The notes beneath the pieces were generated by a model, which saw only the letters and a list, made by a program, of their open reading frames with translations, was not told where the DNA came from and searched no databases. Made by a program: the position numbers and the translations under genes. From Climacium dendroides (lineage: Eukaryota; Streptophyta; Bryopsida; Hypnales; Climaciaceae): a DNA stretch of 64,000 nt. Shown piece after piece: positions 1 to 12,526 of the stretch; position 1 is the stretch's first letter; the number at the start of each line of letters is the position of its first letter. The stretch lies in NCBI GenBank assembly GCA_950106755.1, contig OX467092.1:7440001-7504000 (forward strand), written 5' to 3'.

Positions 1-2043
1 TTGAGAGTGAATTGGAGCTTAAAAATTTTAAATTAAAAAAAAAATTAAGAATTAAATTGCATGAGAAACAACTTCTAAAAAGAATCCAGTAGTATGTTTG
101 GATATTCTGGCCTTCCTTGCGATTGAGTTGGGGTGAAGCTTTGTATGTTGTATGTTCTGAATTGACTTGATTCAAATTTCATTATCAAATTAATATGATT
201 AAATTATAATAATCAATACATAATCAGATTTTATAACCAATCCAGATGAAATATATAGTAGTGCTTTTTGGTATCAATAAGGATGTCTAGTTGAGTCAGA
301 GTCTGTTTCATTCAAAGGCAACAAACTTTTGATCAGGTGTATGAAGTTGAAACTGGAGGCAGAAAATTTGAATGATTCAATTGGGAATTTTGAGAGAAAT
401 AAATAAATAAATTGTTGAGGCTACGAAGTAGCAAGAAGATTTTCAGAGAAGCAAATCCCGATGAGTGAGAAAGAGCCAGTCGATGCTTGAATAGCATTGA
501 AAGGAAGAAAGAATCAAAATTTCAAAAATTCCTGATTGATTGGAATTCTTGTGGTGAGATTCAAACCCCAGGTGCTGCAACATTGTCAATCTCCAAGAAA
601 CAAAGCCCAATCAGTCTTTTCAAGAAAACTTAAATTAAATTTGTGCAAGGTTGTCGTAAATTGCGCATTGAGGCAGGAGGAGCGTCGGAGCTGGTGATCA
701 AGCCTCCATCCCGAATTCTAGTATCAACAAACGTTTGAATGATCATAAGCTCTTGCATCTTTTGTTGTGATCGGAAATTCCAAGTATCATTCAGCAATTG
801 AAGTTGCGTTTGGAATTGGTGACAATCACTCCAAGCTGTGGCGATTGCGACGAGTAGATTAGGGATTCGAGAGCTGTCTGGGCTCATCCACGGTAATAGG
901 GTGTGTCACCACAGCCATAGGCCTGGTCGCACGGTCATAGATCCCTGTTCATTGTTTTTTTAAATTTAAAATTTGTGCACGGTTTTAGGCTGCAGAGCGG
1001 TTATAGGGTTGCAGTCTTTGATTATAGGTTTATTGTCATGGTTTTGGGCTAATTTCCATAGTTTTAGGGTCCAGATCATGGTGATAGGTCCATTTGCATG
1101 GATTTAAGTCCACAAACCATAGTTTAAAGGTTTTTATTAATCTTTTACAAGTGTTTGGTCTTAGGTTCTATAAGTTTGGTCAATTTGTAAATTGTCTCAA
1201 TGTTTTGTGTGTTGGTGAATTTAGGGAATTAACCCTTGTGGTTTGGACCAATTGCCCTTTTGACTCATTGTCCCAAAGTGTTGGAGAAAAGTTTGCAGAA
1301 AAGACAAACTTTAGGTGTGAAATCATGAACTTAGCATTCTCTACATAACTGGACTATTTGACCTACTGGGACAGACATAGACATTGACATTTTGCATTAG
1401 GATTGCTCATGGCGAGCACCTACGGGACTATCTGACCTAAATGTAAAAAGGTATAATTAATGAACTATGTGTACTATTTTTTAAAGTATTACCTTGTGTG
1501 ATTAGGTCTAGTGCATGCATTGCATAAAGACGATTTGACCAAACCTGACATATTGCCCAGACTATTTGACCTCCCTTAAAATACTAGGTAGGATTGGGAC
1601 TTCCATACATTGTATCTGCATTCATTGATAAAGGACTATCACCAAATTTTATCTTGGGAATAAGAGTGTAAATTTGTTCATAGACTATTTTTATGTTACA
1701 ATTCATTTACATATTTATATTTACATACATATTTCCTACTATTTTTGAATACATGTGACTTTAGCCACTATACGTTAGTCTATTTGACCATTCCTCTAGA
1801 TTTTGGAACCCCTATACTATAGTCTTGGATTTTGGGAAGTTAGACAAAAACCTAGACTACAATCCTCCTGTAAATTATTTTTGTTTATGGAAAGACTACA
1901 ATTACATAAGTGTACAAAAAATTCTTGAGTTCAAAAAGAAAAATAAATGTTAAACATTATGAAGTCTAAAAAAGCCAACGAAAAAATGAACTTGCTACAA
2001 TTCAATGATATCATTGATATTCTGCACACTTAGAATGCGTTTG
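1..2043. other. AT-rich non-coding stretch
   Basis: No gene is supported here. Open frames are short and have no recognisable domain or splice context. Positions 900-1100 carry short recurring phrases around 'catggttttag/ggtcatag' that look like a degraded tandem repeat. The remainder is unstructured AT-rich DNA. Confidence 0.5.
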
Positions 2044-2192
2044 CACTACTAGAAAATTTCGTTTTTCTGTTGTTTTGGTCGCGTTGATCCGATCAAAATC
2101 TGACAGAAATCTGTTGAACCAACAGATTTCTGTCAAATTTTGATCGGATCAACGCGACCAAAACAACAGAAAAACGAAATTTTCTAGTAGTG
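2044..2192. repeat. CACTA-like MITE forming a near-perfect 149-bp hairpin
   Basis: The segment starts CACTACTAGAAAATTTCG and ends with its reverse complement ...TTTTCTAGTAGTG. The two arms of about 72 bp pair almost completely, with one mismatch in the inner arm and a loop of a few bases. The terminal CACTAC...GTAGTG is the signature of CACTA-superfamily ends. The flanking triplets (TTG left, GTA right) do not match, so no target duplication is visible. RNA copied from this unit would fold into a long stem, a possible source of small RNAs. Confidence 0.8.
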
Positions 2193-4604
2193 GTACCATG
2201 GTCAATGATTTCATACAATTCGTAATGAATTTCATTGTGTCGACATGGACTAGCAAAAATTCTAGCATACGTCTATACAAGTCCATCAACTTCCTCAGGT
2301 TCCCAATATAAATTCACAATAAGACTTCCAACTTTGTATTCATTCATGAAACTAAAATTTCTCAATTAATATATATGACTAAGAAGGATGGATCATCAAA
2401 TTATCACCGAATTGCATGTATATTCTTTGTAATGTGGTTATATTCTACTTCTTATTCCACATTTTTTAAGTTGGGAAGGATTGTGTTGATTTCATCCATT
2501 CAAAGAATTAAAATGATTACAAGAATGTATTTATCAAATGTACGAAATTGAATGGGGTAAAAAATTGGCAGGAATTGAATTACAACTTCTTCAACACAGA
2601 TTACCCTGTTGCGTTCTCCACCTAAAAATTAGCCGGCAATGCAAGTTGCTCAAGAAAAGTCCACGAATTCTTTATTACTGCTCACATATAGGTTGAATGA
2701 AAGGTAGGTAGATAAGCCTATTACCACCTTCATTGTCAATTTGAATATTTTATTGTCAACTTCAAGAATGCAACATAATTTCGAGAAGTGAGCATCTATT
2801 TTGAAAATTGAGCTAAAAGAATTCATTAGTATTGCTCAGATGTATATTCAGCCCACGGTAGGTAAATAAGTCTATTACCACCTTCATTCTCAACTTCAAG
2901 AGGGGAACATTATTTCTAGAGGTGTGCACTTCTTTTGTAAATCAAATACAAGTGGAATTATAATTTAACAATTAAAACAAAAAATCTACAAATACCTGAA
3001 GAATGCTACTTTTAAATTATTCTTACAGTATAATCATAAAATTATGTAACTTATATCAACTTTATTATCCTTACCTTTTTAATCTCTAGTACCGATTTAT
3101 ATTTAAGTATTTCCTTAACAATAAGAAAGATGTTAAAAAAAATACTTCTTTGATTCTAAATTGAATTCTACCTTGTATAGATGTTATAATTAAAAATATA
3201 TAGTGTACATAAAGTACTAGAAGGTACAGAATTCGCCAAAAAAATTGGGGAAAGGTCACCCCATTCTTCTTCATTTTGGAGTTCAAAATTAAAATAATCA
3301 AGAAACAACCTCTATGAAATCTATGTCAGGATAATCATTGTGAAAAACTAATAAAAGTGACCAAAATTCCAGAAATTGGCATAGTAGTGGACCTCTGCTG
3401 CTTGAACACATGTACAAAGTCTTAGAGGATGTGGTCCCTTCTTTGAAAAAACATAGGAGATGTTTTGTTCTGTCAATAATGTCACTACCCCCCTCTTTGG
3501 GGGTTAGTGACACTAGTGACATATCACATCTTCCACAACACATGCTCAAAGGTTGTAGCAAATTTAAAGTTAATTTTTATGTAATTTTAAAAAATATTTC
3601 AAAGTAAGAGAAATCTAATTACATTGGTATATTTTGCATTAGAATTATGACTTTCTCGCAAATTCCATATTCCTTCATACCAAAATTACCTAAAAACTAT
3701 TGGAAGGAATTTATCTTCCTAAAGAACGTAATCACTAAATCCATATCATAAGTATCTCTTACAGGGTCACTTCAAGAGACACCTTAGGTAAATTAACGAA
3801 TAGGCGTCACATTTCTAACTATAGTACTCTATATTTGGTCCCAATTTCACTTCAAAATTCATCTACATTTGTTTCATTCTATCACTCCTTAACCAAAAAA
3901 TAGCATTAATTGTGATTTACGTAATGTGCCAATCATTCATTGCTGGATATGTGAGTACTAATAAATACATGGGAAGGTGAAAATGAGTTGTGCAAAGGGC
4001 ATTCTTGACTCTAATGTATGCATGATTTTATAATTGTAGGGCAATCCTCTTCAAAAAATTCATTAAAATTACAATTTCCATCTCAAAATTATAATTCGAC
4101 TTGGCTTAGGCTCATCAAACAAGTGCACACCTATGAAAAAAAATTGCCCCTCCTAAACTTAGCTCAAACATAGTTCAATTGCAAATCACAATAGTTAGAG
4201 GCTCATATACCTAACATTTTTGTCTAAGGTTTATAATTTGATTTGTGCTCTATACTCTCTAATCACAGCATTTAACTACTAGACATACGTCTGCAGCAGG
4301 AATACAAGTTTGTGAAAATCAAAGTAAAGCAATTATCCTTTTCATATTGTTTCTGTCCATAAATCTCGATAAGCGCTTGCCTAAAAAAGAGAAAGGGAAA
4401 AACATCCCCTCCTAAAAATTGGTTTGATAAAGGCAATTTTAAATCTAACAATATAATAAAGCTATCGATTTGATATAACCTCAAATGCAACGACTGAACT
4501 GCTTGCTGAATGAAAGTTCAATTGTAGTCAAACTATTTCGTTTCTCTATTTCCAAAACCAACGGCAATCAGCGGAGGCGTTTTCAAATTTTGTACTGAGC
4601 CTAC
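2193..4604. other. Intergenic, with a degenerate direct duplication
   Basis: No gene is supported. About 2703-2790 and 2857-2925 are related direct copies (both contain 'GGTAGGTA.ATAAG.CTATTACCACCTTCATT' in diverged form). Short open frames around 3086-3607 on both strands overlap each other and show no domain. Confidence 0.5.
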
Positions 4605-4630
4605 ATATTTAAAAGCAATTTTAGGGTTTT
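4605..4630 (+). promoter_or_regulatory. Plant-type promoter: TATA box plus telo-box
   Basis: A TATA-like ATATTTAAAAG at 4605-4615 is followed at 4621 by TTAGGGTTTT, the telo-box (reverse of AAAACCCTAA) common near the transcription start of plant growth and translation genes. A CT-rich stretch follows. The local base composition also becomes less AT-rich just downstream, as expected at the start of a transcribed unit. Confidence 0.5.
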
Positions 4631-4854
4631 CTCTTTCCTCTGAAGTATTCTTTTGAGCCGCAACTTCTACTTCGAACAATCGATTCTGTCCCCTCCCTAT
4701 TGCAAGCAACATAATATACTAGTCGTAGTCTGCCTCCAATCACTCTCTAACATTGTAGATAGAACAGTACTCACCGAAAAATGGACGGTGAATAGTTATT
4801 GATTAGTCCGTTTTGCTTGTGGAAGAAAGCATTCATAAATGTGCATCAGAGTTC

Positions 4855-5545
4855 ATGGCGGCCTGTGACGATGAGGGATTCTACAATGCAGCACTAGGGC
4901 CTAAAGCCCAGACCGACCGTTCTACTCTGGAGCTCATCGTCAACTTCGTCGCTGCACCGTTGAATTTCAGATTTCCAGCCAACGGGTCACCTACGTATGT
5001 TGTCAACCACGTGTGTAGGCATCATTTAGGGTTTCAGGTAACTGAGCAGTACACCTCAATTTTGGAAGGGCCTGTTCCAAAACATATCAATATGGTTATT
5101 CAAACTCTGGAACCCCCGTTGAGTCAAACTTCTTGTGAGTTCCCCGTCATTGGCATTGGGCATCACTTTTGACGGTCCTGTGGACGCTGTAGGTCGTAGG
5201 ATACTGCTGAAGTGGCTTCTCCAGCTGTTCTTTGGCATACATGGAGCACTTATTTCATGTGCTTGTTCTCCAATTTGTTTTAGTTGTTTGTCGGCGCACA
5301 TATGTGATCTGTTTTGTCTACCTGGTTTTTAGGCTTTCGGCAAACGTTCATCACAATGGTCAATTCACGTCTATATGTCCAAAATACTAAATTAAAATGT
5401 TTTTCCAGTTCACGTGAAGAACATGAATCAGTTTTCGAAGTTATTGAAGCAAAAGCGGCTTCAAGTGAAGAACGTGAATCAGCTTTCGAAGTTATTGAAG
5501 TAGAAGCGGCTTCCTGTATGCGCCGAGCAGTAGTACTGGAGAAAG
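4855..5545 (+). CDS. Candidate multi-exon gene of unknown function
   Basis: I do not recognise this gene. An ATG in good plant context (GTTCATGGCGGCC, 4855) opens 61 codons that end at a GT donor (CAG|GTAACT, 5037). A second exon-like block, 5409-5545, lies between TTTTCCAG| and AAAG|GTAAAT. It encodes a 17-residue unit repeated twice in frame (…EEHESVFEVIEAKAAS and …EERESAFEVIEVEAAS). The two blocks do not join in frame directly, so a middle exon, another start or a non-coding transcript is needed. A TATA plus telo-box promoter lies about 240 bp upstream. The frame-keeping repeat and donor sites argue for a real transcribed locus, but the protein is unproven. Confidence 0.3.
5411..5512 (+). 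repeat. 51-bp tandem duplication, in frame
   Basis: Two adjacent 51-bp copies start at 5411 and 5462. They differ at several bases but keep the reading frame (17 codons each) of the candidate exon 5409-5545. Confidence 0.75.
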
Positions 5546-5663
5546 GTAAATCCTAACCCCTACCCCAAACTGTTTGTCCTCTTCCTGTTCCACGTTCAAA
5601 TTTTAATTAAATTATTTTTAAATGGTTTCTCGAATAATGAAGCCATAGGAGCAAAGCAAATGT

Positions 5664-5701
5664 CTACAGTGACCCTCCGCGGCCGCAGAGGGTCACTGTA
5701 G
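5664..5701. repeat. GC-rich palindrome with 14-bp arms
   Basis: CTACAGTGACCCTC and GAGGGTCACTGTAG flank a 10-base GC core that includes GCGGCCGC. It is the only such GC-rich hairpin in an AT-rich neighbourhood. It may be a cruciform, a protein-binding site or a tiny foldback relic. Confidence 0.7.
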
Positions 5702-5965
5702 CTTCCAGTTCCTCGCAAAAGCAGAATGCGTAACCATGACGATTTCCTAGAATCTCTCACCTACATGCGAAGGGGTGTACTGACCAGTGGCCAGTGGGCA
5801 ACTTCTTGCAGGGACATGGCAATTTGGCGCTGCTGCAACGAGTTTTTTCAAGTAAAAAAGTTGCCTTGTCCTATTTTAGCAACTACAACTGTGTAGTGTT
5901 CCGGGATCTTCCTCGTGAATTGCTTTTTCCCTTCCATCTTCTTTTCAGTTGTTGAGGTATATCGA

Positions 5966-6131
5966 TCTCTCACCTGTGCACCTTCCGTTCTCTATTTAGT
6001 TGCTTATTTACTTTGCTCTCTCACCTGTGCACCTTCCGTTCTCTGTTTAGTTGCTTATTTTCTTTGCTCTCTCACTTGTGCACCTTCCGTTCTCTATTTA
6101 GTTGCTTATTTTCTTTGCTCTCTCACCTACG
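5966..6131 (+). repeat. 51-bp tandem repeat, 3 full copies plus a partial
   Basis: Copies of TCTCTCACCTGTGCACCTTC... start at 5966, 6017, 6068 and 6119 (partial), an exact 51-bp period with few substitutions. The unit is open in one frame (17 codons per unit), but nothing suggests it is translated. Confidence 0.85.
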
Positions 6132-9100
6132 CATTAGAAACTTGAATTCATCACTGGAATTTTGTTTTTTTTATTGTTGCTTGTCTTCAGTACGATGGAA
6201 GATCACAAACATATGGTGAAGCTAGAAAATGTTAGGATGAGTTGTGGGAGGGGTTGAAGGGCAGTCACCTGTAGCTGTGTTCGAATCTGGCGGCACGCAG
6301 TCTATTTGGCTTTGTCCGCAGCTTCACATTGGCAGGGCTTCGTTTGGAGGTGTTTGCAGATTCACGGTGTCAGGGCCTGTTCAGAGGTTCAGAATGCTTC
6401 GTCCGCAGATTCAAGCTCCCAATAGGTACTCTCTTGACTTGCATTTCCACTTTTTGTTTTTGTCTAAGCATTTGCGCACATGTATGTTCTATCTCTATCT
6501 TTGAATTCAATTCTTCATGAAATGCAGAAGAAGTTCAAAACAATTGGGTTTCACTGATTAAGTATTCAAGCACTTCAGGCATGACGTTATTGACAACCGT
6601 TGGAACACAAATTTAGTAGACTAGGTGAACTCAATAATTTCATGTGCATTTCAGGTAACTAAGCAGTGAAGGATTTAAAGATATTGAGTTTCAGGTGACA
6701 ACTTGGACAGTCACGAAGTCCTTTAGGACGTGTGAGTCATGTTTTTTGTTCATTTTCCAGCACAGATCTGCTTAGGAGGACTCTTAGCTCAAACTGCATT
6801 TTGTTGGTTCAATTTTTATTTCTATGTCATTAATTTTACAAGACCAGCTTGAAGGTAGATGATTGTCAAAGGAATAAAAAAATTTAACGTACCTTTATTG
6901 TACAACTTTTCTTGAACTGCACTTGGTCCCAAGCTCTTGAAGCAGAATGAGAGAGTTATGTTTTGTAATTGACCAGCAGAATTCCAATCCAAGCCTTGAT
7001 TTGTATTGAGCGGATGCCTAATTGTACCAGGGATTATTTTGTAATGAAATCAAGATAGTCACCTAGTATTGTAAGAACCGTAAACCATGAACAATTTGTT
7101 TGAAGTTGCATTTGAATTTCAAAAGGACCGCATGTTACAATGGAATGCATGCCTAATTCCAAACTTAGAGAAAGTATTACCTTCTTAGCTTGACTTTGTT
7201 GTTTTGTTTGCACAAAGCGAGACGTCACGTGCTTGATTATTGGTTTCTTTCAAATGTGACAGTCCTGAGTTCCTTATGCCTTCGTGCCTCTGCTGTCCAA
7301 TGCCTTGTGATGCTGGAAACTCTCATGGGCACGTGGCTGCTTGGCTTTGCCTTGCCTCTAAGTGCTTCTTCACTTGCGCTGTCTCTAGATATAGATACCA
7401 CTGTCAACTGCTTCAATGTCTTTAGAGTGAGATAGCTGTCAGTCACTTCAAAGGCAGCGATACAACTGCAAAACTAAATTGAGAAAACGAAGAAAAGGTT
7501 AGCACGCATTTTATGGAGAGAGTAGGGACAGAACATAAACCTAAAAATTCTGCAGGAGTCCACCTGTCTTAGTACTTGCCTAGGTGGGAATTTAAAGAAA
7601 CCATCACCCTTCATTCTTGGTTATGGTCTCTGTTTCCACTGCAACTGTCTCTATAGTTAGAAGTCATGTTTGAAAACAGGGCATAGCTTAAGCCTTAGCT
7701 GTGACAGCTAAGGACAATTTGCAACACTTCAATGGACGGTTTAGATCAATGTTTTCATTAAGTAGTGTTATGTTTTCGTTGTATTCATTGCTTTGGATTT
7801 GTGTTACTTAAAAGTCTTAAAGGATAATGTGTAGGAATTTTGAGCTTCAATAATAAATTATGGGAAGTAACTCCTGGCAAAAGATTTTATAAGGTTGTAC
7901 TTTGAGAAATGAAAAAAAGACCGCAATCACATTGTTGAAACAAATCCATGTTGCTCAAGAGAAAAACAAGTTTAACTTATACCTTAGTAAATTTTGTCAT
8001 GACTCACTAGTTAAGTGGTAGTCAACAAACAAAGTTTAACTTGTATTTTATAAAAATTAGTCCTAATGCACTAGTCAAGTGGTAGTGATTGTAAAAGAAG
8101 TTGCAATAAATACAAATGGTTGACCGCCAATTGTTTTTCTCACACAAATGAAACACAAAATGTTGGTATGTTAAAACCAACAATTAATAGTACATAAAGT
8201 GAACTACCTTGAAGGGCATTTATTAACATCTAAGCGTACATGACATGAAGTAAGTTTGTTTGCACAAACTGTTAAGAAATGAATTAAATCTATGATTTGA
8301 AATCCCGCTTGAAACATAATTTATTGAGGTTCATTGTTTTCAGGAGTCAAAAAATATGGTAGACACATGACTACTGTTTTTCCAGAGTGAAAGTCCATAG
8401 AGAATGAATTCTTGACTGTAGTGTTTGTCTCTTAAAATTGTCGAAACACATATACTTGACGCACTTTGTGCAAGTTTGTTCAACTGAAGTGTTTCTCACA
8501 TGTATCTTGTTCTAGGCTATTGAAATGACATAAAATAGAACTATGTTTATTGTGAATCATAGGAACTCAAAGTTTACTTTGCAATGCTTCAGTAAATAAG
8601 ATTGACACATGTGTAGTGTAGTTTATTCTATCAAAGATTTTTAATAAGCGGTTTAGAAGTTCCAAGGACTTCGAAGTCGTATAGTACTTGAGGTTGTTGT
8701 ATGCTAGTTGTAAGGCCTTCTAGGAGCCTGAAACCAATAATTAAATTTTGCAAGGCTTTTTAATTTAATGATGAGGTTCAACTTTCTAGATGTTTATTAG
8801 CTTAAGTTGAAATACGAGAATGACTGTGTACTCTAAGACTACTCCCGTTTGAAATGTGGTAATGAAACTAATAATTATATCTTATAACCTAAAAAAAAGA
8901 TTAGGACAAAGGTTTTCCTTACCAAATGGCCAACGCAATTACAAAATAGTTTGAGAAAGAGAAGAAAATACCATAAAGGTGTGGTATGCATAGATAATGC
9001 AAGATGAAACTTCAAAATTGAACATTTAGAATTGAACCCATAGAGTTTGAATTAGTATTATGTCCATGGAAACCCACTTTTGTTTATCACCCTATCTCCA

Positions 9101-10480
9101 ATAACATGTACAGCAAAAGCAAAGGAATGAGTAATGTAGTAGTCTCAGGTAGTCACAATTTTATATACATTGATCTTTCATAGTAGACATTACATTAATT
9201 GCTCTTTCATTTCTTTTTAGCAATGAACAACTTCTATATTGTTGGAACCTAGAATTGTCTTTTAAGCTTCTATCATAAATGTAGATGTGAAGAAGATGGG
9301 GTTTTTTTGTAGTATTTGAACACTTGTGCAAGTAATTATGAATTGTTGAAGTTAAAACATAGTTCTTACTGGCATAGAGTTCAGGTAATTGACTTCAGTA
9401 GAAAATGTAATTACTGGAAGCAATGTGCATTTCTTTTTTTTAAGAGTTGTAATGGCATTGGAAACTAATTGTATTTGTTTCTTATTATTTAGACACATGT
9501 GCAAGTACTTATGAATTTTAAAAATTCCAACAAATAACTCACTACAAGAATGCTTTGCTAATTGCATTTTGTACAACATTCATGTAGTAGGAACGTTTTG
9601 TAGGTCAATTATTCTGGAAGTGACTTTGAATTATCATGTACACCAATGATAATAGTTTTGATTTTTCTGAAGTAATGGTTGTGACAAATTGGAAGGGCAT
9701 ATTTAGGAGCATAGAGGACTCTAACGAAGACAATTCCCTTGACAGTTCCTCATGCCTTAAGGGTACTTGTAGATGCAAAAGTAACTACGGCATCCACATC
9801 ATGTGATTTCATGAACTCCTTCAATTAGCAATTTCTTGACGAAGTCTTTTTCAAGAAGAGTTGTAAGTTCATTTCATAAGCTATGATATATATATTTTTC
9901 AACGTAAAATTTTCAAAATGAATTACTAAATTATGAGTTCTTGAACTTATAGTTTTTTGGCTTCTCTTCACATCCCACCAATGTATATTTTAAAACCAAC
10001 TTTGGGAATATGAATTGTGCATTGCGTTGATGGACATTTACATATTGTAGTCTCAATGCAAAATGAGATGTGGTTCTAGTGTTAATTTTTTTTGAACTTA
10101 TGAATTATGTTTACAAAGTCCTACAATTAATTAAAAAGAAAGAACCGTATAGATATTTCCCGGAATATTTATGGAAAAAAACATTACTAGTAGTTGTAAT
10201 GGCATGCAAAAACTTATAGTTTGTAATGTAAAATTACAAATATTTGAAAGTTACTATCAAATATGTTTTTGGGAAGAAGATGGCATTATGATTATCATGG
10301 TTTACTATTACATAAAGTATTTAAGAGTTTATAGCTTAGGTGAATTAACTCAAATATTGTTGAAATTTTTTGTTCATGGCCTATTGGAAGATGCTCAATT
10401 GGTTTTTTAAAAATTTAAGAAATTTTCATACAAAGGATTATTGAATAGTAATGTAATTCATTTTGTTTATTTTTTTATTA
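6132..10480. other. Intergenic, no convincing gene
   Basis: Only short frames of under about 85 codons are seen. 7968-8100 contains two diverged copies of a ~64-bp unit (AAGTTTAACTT... at 7968 and 8032). 9310-9520 has short phrases resembling the 175-bp array farther right (CACATGTGCAAGTA.TTATGAATT). No domain, RNA gene or terminal repeat was recognised. Confidence 0.45.
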
Positions 10481-10499
10481 ACACTTTTTGAATTGGTTA

Positions 10500-11660
10500 A
10501 GTGTTTTTGAAGTTGAGCCACAGTTCTCTCTACTGCATTCTTAATCTTCTTGTGTGTTGTATGAATTCGAATTACTAGTTTACAATGTTATTTAATTTTT
10601 AGAGAAGCAAACAAGAAATTTCCACCTAATTGAAATTGTTTATTTACTTATTAATACTTGGTAGTGGTGTTATGAATTTCTTGAGTTCATACATAGTTTT
10701 CTATAGGGCATTTTCGATGTTGTTGCCTTCTTATTAAAGCCTAATTGCTTGTATCAATTGCAAGTTCATTTTTGAAGAAGCCTCCCTTGACTTGCCATGT
10801 AATTCACCTTTTCTTTTTCCATTAAACACAATTGGAATTAGTTTTGGATAGAAGAAGTTCAGACCTGGTTCTCTCTGAACAATTTTTGAATTTGCTGCCT
10901 TCCATACAAAGTACAATTTCTAGTTTCAATTTTAAATTGCTTTTTAGAGGAAGGGCAATGGAATTCAATATGTTTATTTCCTTTGAACACTCATGGAATT
11001 AGTTAGGGAATTCTAAAGGTAAGACATAGTTCTTGGTACAAGACTTTTGAGGTCATTCCTATGTGTAGAAAGTTAAATTGTAAGTTCCAATTTGTATGTC
11101 ATTTTTAGGTGAAGCCACATGCAAAAGGTATCTTATTCATTTTCTTTATTGTCCTTGTGAACATTCTTGAAATGTGTTTTAAATTTAAGAAATTAGGAGA
11201 CATGTATCTCTCTAGAAGTCTCTACAGGGAGTTTCCTTTTGAACGGTGCATAATTGCTAGTTTAAAATTGTAGTTCATATTTAAAGGAACACACATGCAA
11301 ATAGAATGTATTGAAATGTTGTTATTTTCTTTTTGAATAGTGTGGGAATTATTTTTCAGTTTTAGAAGTTGAGACCTGTTGCATTGTAGGAGACAGTCGA
11401 CGTAGTTTCATTTTATACAAAGTCTAATTACTAGTTCCGATTTTAAGTTCTGTTGTAGAGGAGCCCACATGCAGTTGTCACCTTTTTTAATTTTTCTTGT
11501 TTTGTTCTGACCAATTCTTGAATTATCTTTGAATTTTAGAAGTTGAGACATGTTTTTCTTTAGAATACTTTAGGACTTGTTTCCTTGTGTACAAAGTCTA
11601 ATTGGTAGTTTAAAGTTCTAGTTCAATTTTAGAATAGCCCTTATGCAGTTGGCAATTGAA
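10500..11660 (+). repeat. Degenerate ~175-bp tandem (satellite-like) array
   Basis: A recurring block (…TCTAATTACTAGTTTNAATTTTAAGTT…, followed by …GAAGCCCACATGCA…, then …GAATTAGTTTTGAATTTTAGAAGTTGAGACATG…) appears at about 10567, 10739, 10911, 11072, 11249, 11425 and 11606. Spacing is 172, 172, 161, 177, 176 and 181 bp. Copies are strongly diverged, so the array is old. It lies directly upstream of the decayed ParB/methyltransferase-like gene and shares its orientation. Confidence 0.6.
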
Positions 11661-11742
11661 TTTGTTTTTGTATAGAATGATTGCTTAGGTACAATTGAAT
11701 TTGTTTTTGTATAGAATGATTGCTTAGGTACAATTGAATTTG
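11653..11742 (+). repeat. 39-bp perfect tandem duplication
   Basis: CAATTGAATTTGTTTTTG... starts at 11653, 11692 and, as a partial third copy, 11731. The two full copies are identical, so this is a recent duplication at the end of the older 175-bp array. Confidence 0.85.
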
Positions 11743-11933
11743 ACTTGTTATATTTAAGGAAGAGCACTTCATGAATTACTTGTCGTATTCATTTATTCCA
11801 TGTGAACATATTTCTTAAAATTTGTAGTGTCTTGAAGGTAATTATTGCTCACAATTAGAAGGAGTGGTAATGATTCAATGTCGTTTTTATAAACATCATT
11901 AGAGAAGGAAGTACTACTACAAATGTTAATTGT

Positions 11934-12206
11934 ACAGTTGGATGTGGCAGGTCTTCTGGAGGGAGTGAAAAGCGTAGAAACTCAGAACTAGGAGAGGTAG
12001 GTTCACAATCTTTCTTGCTGAACAAGTACTTAAAAGTGCAAGAGGAATTGCAGAATTCATATGTAGTTCTTCCTCTAACTTCTTCTTAGGACAATTCATT
12101 AAATTTGTTTTGTAAGAAAAGGAATGTGAATTCATGTGAAGGAGGTGGATTTGTTTTTTTAGTGAAAGTGTTCAACATTGACGATCATGGATACAATGAA
12201 TTATAA
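11934..12206 (+). pseudogene. Possible upstream exon of the ParB/methyltransferase-like gene
   Basis: One frame is open for about 90 codons except for a single TAG at 12087, and it reads like real protein (charged, e.g. GGSEKRRNSELGEVGS, then LLNKYLKVQEEL). It ends with TAA near 12204. It precedes an acceptor-like TTTTTGTAG|GG at about 12518-12530, just before the ATG at 12527. It may be an N-terminal exon of the downstream gene or part of another ORF of the same element. No domain was recognised. Confidence 0.3.
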
Positions 12207-12526
12207 GAAGTAGTAGTAGTTTGTTGTCATATGTGTGTAGATGAGTTCTTAATAAGATAGTTTGCATTAGCTCTTGTGATTGCATTATTTGGAAAAATTA
12301 TCAATTGCAATAGGTCATTGCAGGTGTTCACTGTATATTCATAGTAAATTGTAGGTACATGTTTCATGCAATTGTGAAGTAAGTACAACCTTTAAGAGTA
12401 TGATGGCATGTTTTTCAAATGTTGTTGTTATTGCAGTCTTTGATATTCAAATATGAATTTTTAACCTCACAATTTTAACAATTATAAACTAATGAATTAT
12501 ATTTATTTTGCTTTTTGTAGGGCATT

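Noticed and set aside
2041..2195. Target-site duplication around the hairpin MITE
   Set aside because: Flanking triplets TTG and GTA differ, so no duplication can be claimed.
5915..6219. Membrane-like frames (LTCAPSVLYLVAYLLCS repeats)
   Set aside because: Generated by the 51-bp tandem repeat; open in more than one frame with no other coding sign.
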